Origin: an archaeon
Lineage (GTDB): Archaea > Nanobdellota > Nanobdellia > Woesearchaeales > GW2011-AR9
NCBI GenBank assembly: GCA_023266155.1
Contig: JAHFRS010000015.1
Coordinates: 1 to 5,610 of the forward strand
Direction: 5' to 3'
Length of the DNA: 5,610 bases
A model generated the notes under the pieces. It was not told the origin of the DNA. It did not search any database and saw nothing but the letters and a program-made list of their open reading frames with translations. The first letter of the stretch is position 1, and each line of letters starts with the position of its first letter. The translations under genes were made by a program, and so were the position numbers. Shown one piece after another: positions 1-4,319 of this stretch.

Positions 1-30
1 TTCGAAGCATGATGGCTTTGGGCGCCACTA
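1..30 (-). other. tRNA-Met intron 2, T-loop 59/60, partial
   Basis: The T-loop reads TTCAAA and then runs into sequence that is not a T-stem 3' strand compatible with the acceptor. The loop start TTCA (36-33) can pair with CGAA (4-1), with one A/C mismatch, as the central BHB helix. This is the same layout as the T-loop introns of tRNA-Pro and tRNA-Ala in this window. A GTGGC/GCCAT hairpin (28-24 with 16-12) lies inside. The 3' splice site should fall within a few bases outside the window. Confidence 0.6.
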
Positions 31-52
31 TTTGAACACGCGACTTCCACGT

Positions 53-97
53 CACTCCGTTTAATTTTCATTCGCTGAAGCTTTATCGTTCAGCCCA
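53..97 (-). other. tRNA-Met intron 1, anticodon loop 37/38, 45 nt
   Basis: The intron lies between A37 and A38, the usual archaeal position. Exon bases CTC (103-101) pair with GAG (57-55) at the intron end, giving a short central helix. A 3-nt bulge TGA (54-52) sits next to the anticodon stem, and cutting after its second base restores a 7-nt loop. Inside is a 6-bp hairpin GCTGAA/TTCAGC (94-89 with 79-74). The fourth central pair is A against G, so the BHB is relaxed rather than perfect. Confidence 0.75.
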
Positions 98-156
98 TAT
101 GAGCGTGGCGCTATGAACCGGGCTAAGCTACACCGCCATACAACCCCATTCTTGAA

Positions 157-171
157 GATTATTTATTAAGG
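157..171 (-). promoter_or_regulatory. TATA-like box for tRNA-Met
   Basis: On the reverse strand this reads CCTTAATAAATAATC, centred about 26 nt before the tRNA 5' end. The core CTTAATAAA recurs upstream of the genes at 2937 and 5408. Confidence 0.55.
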
Positions 172-257
172 TTTTGGGTGTAAAAGGCTCTGTAGAATTT
201 GGCCATCACCTCAACCAAAAGTTTAATCAGGCATTAATCTGGCATTTTCTATAGAAT

Positions 258-269
258 AGTTTTTAAATC
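258..269 (+). promoter_or_regulatory. TATA-like box for tRNA-Pro
   Basis: AGTTTTTAAATC is centred about 31 nt before the first base of the tRNA. A very similar TTTTTAAA core stands at a similar distance before tRNA-Ala. The rest of the 157-bp spacer between the two divergent tRNA genes shows no gene. Confidence 0.5.
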
Positions 270-314
270 AGTTATTTCTTTCCGTTCAATCATTGGGGCC
301 GTAGTCTAGCCTGG

Positions 315-349
315 TGCTGGCACGAGCCAACGCGAGTGCCCGTAGGCAA
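315..349 (+). other. tRNA-Pro intron 1, D-loop 19/20, 35 nt
   Basis: The fold matches a BHB: central 4-bp helix GCCT/AGGC (309-312/344-347), 5' bulge GGT (313-315), 3' bulge AAT (348-350), and an inner helix with GGCAC/GTGCC (319-323/336-340). Cutting after the second base of each bulge joins G19 to T20 and gives a standard 9-nt D-loop. Confidence 0.85.
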
Positions 350-388
350 TAGGATTTGCCCTTGGGGTGGGTAAGACCGGAGTTCGAA

Positions 389-415
389 ACAAGCAATCTC
401 CATTGTTTGAGAAAT
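389..415 (+). other. tRNA-Pro intron 2, T-loop 59/60, 27 nt
   Basis: An 8-bp inner hairpin CAAGCAAT/ATTGTTTG (390-397/402-409, one G-U) is capped by CTCC. The 5' bulge is AAA (387-389) and the 3' bulge ATT (414-416). The central helix is TTC/GAA (383-385/411-413) plus a G/A mismatch, and the outer helix is the T-stem. Cutting after the second bulge base gives the T-loop TTCGAAT. Confidence 0.85.
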
Positions 416-434
416 TCTTCGCGGCCCCATTTAC

Positions 435-441
435 TTTTCTT
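435..441 (+). terminator. T-rich terminator after tRNA-Pro
   Basis: TTTTCTT begins six bases after the discriminator base. Archaeal tRNA transcription commonly ends at such short T-rich tracts. Confidence 0.5.
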
Positions 442-460
442 AGCGTAGCTTTCGGGGTTG

Positions 461-479
461 ATAAGGGGTGTCCCCTTAT
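461..479. repeat. 8-bp perfect hairpin between convergent genes
   Basis: ATAAGGGG and CCCCTTAT pair perfectly around a 3-nt TGT loop. The hairpin sits between the end of tRNA-Pro and the end of the reverse-strand gene. No T-run follows on either strand, so an intrinsic terminator is not shown. Exact direct repeats TCTTAGCG (438-445 and 481-488) flank it. Confidence 0.6.
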
Positions 480-480
480 G

Positions 481-497
481 TCTTAGCGGCCCATTTA
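481..497 (+). repeat. imperfect copy of tRNA-Pro 3' end
   Basis: TCTTAGCGGCCCATTTA repeats the tRNA-Pro 3' end plus its flank, TCTTCGCGGCCCCATTTA (416-433, reading from the second T of the T-stem region), with one substitution and one missing C. It abuts the stop codon of the reverse-strand gene. Such duplications of a tRNA 3' end mark integrase attachment sites, but no integrase is visible here and the copy is short. Confidence 0.4.
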
Positions 498-1919
498 TTA
501 TCTTTGAATCTTATAGGCTTCATCTCGAATTTGCCGCAGCAGTTGACGACTCTGCTGATCAGGCATAGATAAAGTATACTGCCCGTGATTAATAATCAAT
601 TCTGGCCGTTCTCGACCAAGTTCTTGAAATACGGCGGAAATTTGACATTTCATCTTTTTAAGAATATTTCTGCTACGGGCACCAGCAGTGGTATCATCTC
701 CACTCCAGTGTTCATGCTGAGTAACCTGTACAGAACCGGTTTCAATCAAAGCATCCAGCCTGCGCATCACACTTTCATGTCGATGCAATACTTGATATTT
801 ATAAATCTCAATCGTTGAAATATCAATTGATGGTGTTAGGGGAGCAGCTGCCTGTTCGGAAGAAAAAGTGGGCATCAATTCTTCTTTGAGCTTCAAGAGC
901 GCATCTAAGCTCGCATATTTTTCTGGATGTTGGGTCGGGCCATACTTCTCTTTTAATCTAATCCTATCTCCATTTCTCCTGATTCTTTCCTGCACCACGG
1001 TAATTGCTCGAAGGTATCTCCCTGCAAGATTGTTGTTGGTGTATAACAGGATATCAGGATTGTACTGAACGATACGCTGAGCATCAACGCTGCCGACAGC
1101 AGCAACAAGCCCATTATGGAATTGATCAATATTTGATATCAAAATGGTTCCGGCATATCGAGCGGCAACATCTCGTTCTAGATGGAAAACAGCAGTAAGA
1201 TATTCCATTTTTTCCTGTACAGTTCCATTTTCTTCTAATGGCACAGAGACTGGTGCAGGTGTTTGGAGTCTTGCCGAGGCACGGGGAGTTGGCGGAACTG
1301 TTAGTAGAGGTTTTTTTGTTAATAGTTCATAAATCGTCTTCACATTTTCAGGTGAGAGATAGTTTTTTTTTCGTAGGCTAGTTAGCACTGTTTCAAATGA
1401 GTCTAAATCTGTCTGCTGCTGCGGATAATGGAAACGCCGTAAGCATGAACTTAAGTTTGGAGCATCTTCATATAATTCCTGATATTTTCTATGACTCACT
1501 AAGTACTGCACTTGATCCACAAATCTGCTGTAAAAGCTCTGCTGATCATCTGAAGGAAGGGCTTGCGTTGATTTAGCAAGGTATACACCGCAGCGAATTA
1601 AGTCTTGAACATTTTCCTGGAAATTGGTGAGGACAAGTGTTTGTTCAGTCTTTGGTCTAAATTCATTCCTACGTTGGTCTGCTTGATGGTGTAGTGCATT
1701 AGAACCGTGAAAGACCACATCAAAGATATCTCTGATGGATTTAAATTTTACTAAAGTCAAACGATTGCCGCCGATTTTAACATCTACAAAATTTGGCCGA
1801 AGATCTTTGAGTATCAGCTGCTCTAATTCAGATTCCACCTGCTGTGGGAACTGTTCTTCCCGTTCTTTCCTGATGCGATCATATTCCGCAAAACTACGAA
1901 TTTTCCTGGAACTGGCCAT
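498..1919 (-). CDS. unrecognised 473-residue protein, possible DNA- or RNA-binding
   Basis: I do not recognise this protein. It is soluble in appearance: no signal peptide or membrane segment. The N-terminal 200 residues are charged and mostly helical in character. A proline-rich linker (about 204-228) leads to a helical block (about 237-311) with the segment AQRIVQYNPDILLY, which resembles the mTERF helical repeat (hydrophobic, N/K-P-x-I-L). A second linker (about 350-367) leads to a C-terminal part (about 410-452) with a pattern like a winged helix: a basic helix near ILKKMKCQISAVFQELG and then LIINHGQYTLS, like the closing beta-hairpin of such domains. Both resemblances are weak. The start ATG at 1919 lies 26 nt after a strong TATA-like box, so a leaderless transcript is likely. 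The gene diverges from the HAD gene and converges on tRNA-Pro. Confidence 0.85.
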   Translation of the reverse strand: MASSRKIRSFAEYDRIRKEREEQFPQQVESELEQLILKDLRPNFVDVKIGGNRLTLVKFKSIRDIFDVVFHGSNALHHQADQRRNEFRPKTEQTLVLTNFQENVQDLIRCGVYLAKSTQALPSDDQQSFYSRFVDQVQYLVSHRKYQELYEDAPNLSSCLRRFHYPQQQTDLDSFETVLTSLRKKNYLSPENVKTIYELLTKKPLLTVPPTPRASARLQTPAPVSVPLEENGTVQEKMEYLTAVFHLERDVAARYAGTILISNIDQFHNGLVAAVGSVDAQRIVQYNPDILLYTNNNLAGRYLRAITVVQERIRRNGDRIRLKEKYGPTQHPEKYASLDALLKLKEELMPTFSSEQAAAPLTPSIDISTIEIYKYQVLHRHESVMRRLDALIETGSVQVTQHEHWSGDDTTAGARSRNILKKMKCQISAVFQELGRERPELIINHGQYTLSMPDQQSRQLLRQIRDEAYKIQR

Positions 1920-1938
1920 GGTACTGAGGAGAAAGAGG

Positions 1939-1950
1939 CTTTTTATAAAC
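1939..1950 (-). promoter_or_regulatory. TATA box for the 473-residue gene
   Basis: On the reverse strand, GTTTATAAAAAG is preceded by purine-rich GAAAA, which fits a BRE. It is centred 26 nt before the ATG at 1919, the spacing expected for a leaderless archaeal mRNA. Confidence 0.65.
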
Positions 1951-1983
1951 TTTTCGTCAAATAACTACCACAGAGTAGAAATG

Positions 1984-1994
1984 CTTAAAAGAAG
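1984..1994 (+). promoter_or_regulatory. TATA-like box for the HAD gene
   Basis: CTTAAAAGAAG is centred about 27 nt before the ATG at 2015, again the leaderless spacing. No Shine-Dalgarno sequence precedes that ATG. Confidence 0.5.
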
Positions 1995-2014
1995 CAGGCT
2001 GTTAACGGCACAAA

Positions 2015-2740
2015 ATGTACTTTATTACCCCTCCGAAAAATAAGGTCTGGGTTGCAGCCCGTGATGGCCTCACACGTTACAACATTGAACAATCAGTAAA
2101 ACAGGCCGACATCTGTATCTCTGACTTAGATGAAACTGATTGCCATTCCCCGTCAAAATACGTTGCCTTTGACCACTGGCCGCAACGAATGCTGAAGGAG
2201 AAATCATACCGTCTCTGGCTGTTAGATGCTGTCCAACAGCGACTGCGCTCTGGAAGAAACGCGGAATCTGCGTTGTGGAAAAAATATGTGCAAACCTTCC
2301 TGCAACGGCCGGAGGAGAGAAAAGAAATCGAAAAAATGATTACACCTGACGTCGTGCTTAATTCATTCTATCCCGGCGTGACACAATTTTATAGTTATAT
2401 TTCCGCACCAAAATGTTATGTGACAAAAACCATTCTCGAGATTGCTGCCCTTTACGCAGAAATGTTTGGATTTTGGGCCATCTTCCCTGAAATCACCGAC
2501 AAGCAGACCTTCATGGAAGCATTCGTCCAGCGCTATCCCCAATTTCAACAGTATCTGGTTCGTGGTGATTCCAGTGATGATCAGGACATGGTTGACGTAT
2601 TACGCTCCTGTCAGCGTCAGCAGAAAATAAAGTCTGTGTTAAGTATTTATGTAGCCCCTGCGCCTTTACAAAAACACCATAACTTTGACGTGGAAACCAG
2701 CCGAGATCATTCAGGGTTGGTAGAACTTCTGAAAGAGTAA
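2015..2740 (+). CDS. HAD-superfamily hydrolase (phosphatase-like)
   Basis: The 241-residue protein carries the haloacid dehalogenase motifs in order. Motif I is DLDET (D37, D39, T41), the nucleophile and acid/base aspartates. Motif II is the threonine in CYVTKT (T137 or T139) after a hydrophobic strand. K163 is a plausible motif III lysine. Motif IV is GDSSDDQD (184-191), with D185 and D188/D189 as Mg2+ ligands. The roughly 95 residues between motifs I and II are helical and rich in charged residues, consistent with a C1-type cap. HAD enzymes of this layout usually remove phosphate from small molecules or proteins; the substrate cannot be told. The protein is probably cytoplasmic, with no signal peptide. 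The stop lies 5 bp from the 3' end of the convergent tRNA-Ala gene. Confidence 0.85.
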   Translation: MYFITPPKNKVWVAARDGLTRYNIEQSVKQADICISDLDETDCHSPSKYVAFDHWPQRMLKEKSYRLWLLDAVQQRLRSGRNAESALWKKYVQTFLQRPEERKEIEKMITPDVVLNSFYPGVTQFYSYISAPKCYVTKTILEIAALYAEMFGFWAIFPEITDKQTFMEAFVQRYPQFQQYLVRGDSSDDQDMVDVLRSCQRQQKIKSVLSIYVAPAPLQKHHNFDVETSRDHSGLVELLKE

Positions 2741-2744
2741 AAAT
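2740..2744 (-). terminator. T-tract terminator of tRNA-Ala
   Basis: On the reverse strand five T residues follow the tRNA 3' end after one further base. On the other strand these bases overlap the last base of the HAD gene's TAA stop, so the two convergent genes share almost no spacer. Confidence 0.5.
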
Positions 2745-2759
2745 ATGGACCGGCCGAGA

Positions 2760-2790
2760 CTTTCGCAACAGTTATCTTTTTAACTTGCCA
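2760..2790 (-). other. tRNA-Ala intron 2, T-loop 59/60, 31 nt
   Basis: The central helix TTCG/CGAA (2796-2793/2765-2762) is a perfect 4 bp next to the T-stem, with a 3-nt bulge AGT (2761-2759) on the 3' side. The 5' bulge starts ATT (2792-2790) and may extend by two G residues. The inner helix is CAA/TTG plus GTTA/TAAC with a 2-nt bulge, capped by AAAAGA. Cutting as in the other introns gives the T-loop TTCGATT. Confidence 0.8.
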
Positions 2791-2812
2791 ATCGAACTCG
2801 GAGTCTCGTCCA

Positions 2813-2825
2813 GATTGGTATTGAT
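2813..2825 (-). other. tRNA-Ala intron 1, anticodon loop 37/38, 13 nt
   Basis: The central BHB helix TTGG/CCAA (2831-2828/2818-2815) is a perfect 4 bp. The 3-nt bulges CAA (2827-2825) and TCT (2814-2812) flank it, and the anticodon stem is the outer helix. Only six bases remain as the inner loop. Cutting after the second base of each bulge gives the 7-nt loop TTGGCAT. This is very short for an archaeal tRNA intron. Confidence 0.85.
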
Positions 2826-2886
2826 TGCCAAGGACGTGTCATACCATTAGACCACCGGCCCATTGTAACAACAAAACTCTGTCCTC

Positions 2887-2896
2887 TTTAAAAATC
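2887..2896 (-). promoter_or_regulatory. TATA-like box for tRNA-Ala
   Basis: On the reverse strand GATTTTTAAA is centred about 30 nt before the tRNA 5' end, matching the element upstream of tRNA-Pro in sequence and spacing. Confidence 0.5.
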
Positions 2897-2906
2897 TAAC
2901 CCAAAC

Positions 2907-2916
2907 CTTAATAAAA
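2907..2916 (+). promoter_or_regulatory. TATA-like box for the HTH-PIN operon
   Basis: CTTAATAAAA is centred about 25 nt before the ATG at 2937. The same ten bases occur before the Elp3 gene. It lies 10 bp from the opposing tRNA-Ala box, so the two divergent promoters are nearly back to back. Confidence 0.55.
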
Positions 2917-2936
2917 CCATAAACTTTACTCCACCT

Positions 2937-3497
2937 ATGAAAGAGGAAATCCTGAAAGAGATTCTCTATGATCTCAGTAAAGCCGTGGATATTCTTAAAA
3001 CCAGGGAAACGAAAGATGTCACGGAACTTGAAACGTTAAGCAGTCATGCCATTGAAGATATCGCCGTGCATAAAGATCTGGAACTCGTTTCCATCACCGT
3101 GCTGCTCTATTCACTCTATAAAATCATCAACACCATCAGCCCAAAAGAGTATACCAATCTTCTGAAAGAACTGGAAGCAGCCCGAAACGCCTTGCAGCAT
3201 TATGACCTCGGCCACTATAACCGCAGCATCAAAAGGTTGTATGAAATTGTCCGAAAATCTGATACGAAAGTCAAAGAACATTTACAGGATGTGATGCAGG
3301 CGGCAAGAATCAAGAAAGGGGAGGCCTTGTTGCAGCGAGGTTTATCAATCGGGCAGGCCGCCGGATTGATGGGCTTATCAAATTGGGATCTGCAGCCCTA
3401 TGCCGGAAAGACAGTGGTATTAACCCAGCATGATGAAACTTTTCCCGTCAAAAAAAGAGTGATGGTGGCCTTGAAACTGTTTGGAGTTAAAAATTAA
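2937..3497 (+). CDS. helix-turn-helix protein, putative partner/antitoxin of the PIN nuclease
   Basis: The 186-residue protein has two parts. Residues 1-125 look all-helical, with heptad-like stretches (about 1-25 and 70-120) and a hydrophobic core segment around 48-66, suggesting a dimer or protein-binding domain. Residues 128-157 (ALLQRGLSIGQAAGLMGLSN and following) have the spacing of a helix-turn-helix: a helix, G-L-S, a second helix with AAxLxG, then S/N leading into the next helix. A short basic tail (171-186) follows. The first ORF of a two-gene unit, it ends one base before the start of the PIN-domain gene, so the two are almost certainly cotranscribed. HTH protein followed by PIN nuclease is the order of many toxin-antitoxin and nuclease-regulator pairs; that role is an inference. 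The ATG at 2937 fits the TATA box and lacks a Shine-Dalgarno sequence. Confidence 0.85.
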   Translation: MKEEILKEILYDLSKAVDILKTRETKDVTELETLSSHAIEDIAVHKDLELVSITVLLYSLYKIINTISPKEYTNLLKELEAARNALQHYDLGHYNRSIKRLYEIVRKSDTKVKEHLQDVMQAARIKKGEALLQRGLSIGQAAGLMGLSNWDLQPYAGKTVVLTQHDETFPVKKRVMVALKLFGVKN

Positions 3498-3498
3498 G

Positions 3499-4215
3499 AT
3501 GAAACCTGGAGCGGACAAGAGAAAAACGAAGATTTTCTTCTTTGATGCCGGACCGATCATTTCGCTCGTTGTTTCCCGCCTGAGCTGGATTCTGCCGGAA
3601 CTGAAGAAGAAAAGTAATAGCACTTTTTATATTACACCAGCCGTGCAGCGAGAACTGATAGAACGTCCGCTGACGGTGCGGCGGTTTGAATTTGAAGCGT
3701 TACAGGTGATGAAATTGATTCGAGAAGGAATTTTAGAGGTCTATTCTGCCGTGCCGATGGATAGGGTCAAACAATTACAGCAGCTGGCTAATAGTTCTTT
3801 CAGTATCCAAAACAAAACGCTGGACATCATCCAGTCGGGAGAAATTGAATCGGTGGCATCAGCGTTGCAACTGAAAGATGCGACCGTTGTCATGGACGAA
3901 AGAACGTTACGCTTATTTATTGAAAACCGGCAGGAAATGAAAAAATTGTTAGAGCATCGTTTCCAGAATGAGGTCAGCGTTAATTTGCAAACCATGAAAA
4001 AATTCAGCGACCAGCTGCATAATATTACCATCATCCGCTCGGTGGAATTGGTCGGCGTCGCCTATAAATTAGGTTTACTGAATTCTTATGTCCCGCTGCG
4101 AAAAGATGGCCGGGAAATTCTGCTGGATTCGGTACTCTGGGCGACAAAATATAATGGTTGTGCGGTAACGGAGCATGAAATTGAGGAGCTGAAAGATTTT
4201 TTATTGAAGAAGTAG
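3499..4215 (+). CDS. PIN-domain-like nuclease
   Basis: The 238-residue protein opens with a hydrophobic strand ending in the catalytic-type aspartate (KIFFFDAGPIISL, D16). The other expected acidic positions follow: E52 in PAVQRELIERP, E115/E117 in GEIESVASAL, and D133 in TVVMDERTLRLF. This is the order of the metal-binding residues in PIN ribonucleases (VapC and relatives). About 100 C-terminal residues (140-238) extend beyond a usual 130-150-residue VapC, ending in a helical segment with RSVELVGVAYKLGLL. ATG 3499 was chosen because it directly follows the upstream stop (TAAGATG); an in-frame TTG at 3481 would overlap that gene. The RNA target is unknown. The stop codon TAG is completed by the first base of the inserted element at 4215; without it the codon would be TAA, so the protein is unchanged by the insertion. 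Confidence 0.85.
   Translation: MKPGADKRKTKIFFFDAGPIISLVVSRLSWILPELKKKSNSTFYITPAVQRELIERPLTVRRFEFEALQVMKLIREGILEVYSAVPMDRVKQLQQLANSSFSIQNKTLDIIQSGEIESVASALQLKDATVVMDERTLRLFIENRQEMKKLLEHRFQNEVSVNLQTMKKFSDQLHNITIIRSVELVGVAYKLGLLNSYVPLRKDGREILLDSVLWATKYNGCAVTEHEIEELKDFLLKK
4207..4214 (+). repeat. target-site duplication, left copy
   Basis: AAGAAGTA, immediately outside the left TIR, inside the last codons of the PIN gene; identical to 4405-4412. Confidence 0.85.
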
Positions 4216-4230
4216 TATTTGTTTAGCACC
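4215..4230 (+). repeat. left terminal inverted repeat
   Basis: GTATTTGTTTAGCACC, the exact reverse complement of 4389-4404. Its first G supplies the last base of the PIN gene's TAG stop. Confidence 0.85.
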
Positions 4231-4319
4231 ATAAGGTCGAAATCCCCGCAAGAAACACCTCGAGAGCGTCGCGAGGGGTTGCTCCCACACAATGAAGCAA
4301 CGACTTCATTGGTGCACCA

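Larger units (their letters stand above)
1..137 (-). tRNA. tRNA-Met(CAT), 3' end outside window, two introns
   Basis: Read on the reverse strand, the 5' acceptor strand GGCGGTG (137-131) is followed by TA, a D-arm with GCT/AGC stem and a GG-containing loop, and an anticodon stem CCACG (108-104) pairing with CGTGG (51-47). Joining 103-98 to 52 gives the loop CTCATAA with anticodon CAT; the 45 nt between (97-53) are an intron at the canonical 37/38 position. Variable loop AAGTC and T-stem GCGTG (41-37) follow. The T-loop starts TTCAAA but no usable T-stem or acceptor partner appears before position 1, so a second intron (from 30) runs to or past the window edge. About 16 nt (3-nt bulge or exon, T-stem, acceptor, discriminator) should lie beyond position 1. 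The lack of the GGG/CCC anticodon-stem pairs argues against the initiator; elongator Met is most likely, and an Ile2 tRNA with a modified C34 is the alternative. Confidence 0.85.
295..429 (+). tRNA. tRNA-Pro(GGG) with D-loop and T-loop introns
   Basis: The acceptor GGGGCCG (295-301) pairs perfectly with CGGCCCC (422-428), with discriminator A429. The anticodon stem TGCCC/GGGTA (357-361/369-373) closes a 7-nt loop TTGGGGT, giving anticodon GGG with U33 and G37, as expected for proline. The D-stem is GTCT/GGAT (304-307/352-355), with two G-U pairs. The T-stem is CGGAG/CTTCG (378-382/417-421). Two introns interrupt it: 35 nt at 315-349 in the D-loop and 27 nt at 389-415 in the T-loop. Removing both leaves a 73-nt tRNA with an ideal D-loop AGCCTGGTA, a 4-nt variable loop and a T-loop TTCGAAT. 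There is no intron at the usual 37/38 site and no encoded CCA. A T-rich stretch follows as terminator. Standard tRNA scans tuned to a single anticodon-loop intron may miss or misread this gene. Confidence 0.92.
2746..2861 (-). tRNA. tRNA-Ala(GGC) with anticodon-loop and T-loop introns
   Basis: On the reverse strand the acceptor GGGCCGG (2861-2855) pairs with CCGGTCC (2753-2747), discriminator A at 2746. The third pair is G3-U70, the hallmark of alanine tRNA. The D-arm is GTC/GAC around TAATGGTAT. The anticodon stem CGTCC/GGACG (2836-2832/2811-2807) holds the spliced loop TTGGCAT, anticodon GGC, also alanine. The variable loop is AGACT and the T-stem CCGAG/CTCGG (2801-2797/2758-2754). Introns of 13 nt (2825-2813) and 31 nt (2790-2760) are predicted. 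Removing them gives a 72-nt tRNA with T-loop TTCGATT. The CCA is not encoded. The gene is convergent with the HAD gene and divergent from the HTH-PIN unit. Confidence 0.92.

Noticed and set aside
7..11. CATGC as the 3' T-stem strand of tRNA-Met
   Set aside because: It pairs with GCGTG, but the bases that follow (TTCGAA) cannot pair with the acceptor GGCGGTG, so the true T-stem must lie further out.
188..258. Near-identical 10-mers TCTGTAGAAT and TCTATAGAAT and the tandem GGCATT in the tRNA-Met/tRNA-Pro spacer
   Set aside because: Short AT-rich similarities with no symmetry or fixed spacing to the promoters; chance is likely.
585..1332. Forward-strand open frames opposite the 473-residue gene
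   Set aside because: Short, overlapping and without promoters or domain-like sequence; shadows of the reverse-strand gene.
2746..2861. Reading this tRNA as glycine because of its D-arm GTCTAATGGTATGAC
   Set aside because: The spliced anticodon is GGC and the acceptor has G3-U70, both specific to alanine.
3481..3498. TTG start for the PIN gene, adding six residues
   Set aside because: ATG 3499 follows directly after the upstream stop and places the conserved strand and D16 at a usual distance from the N-terminus.
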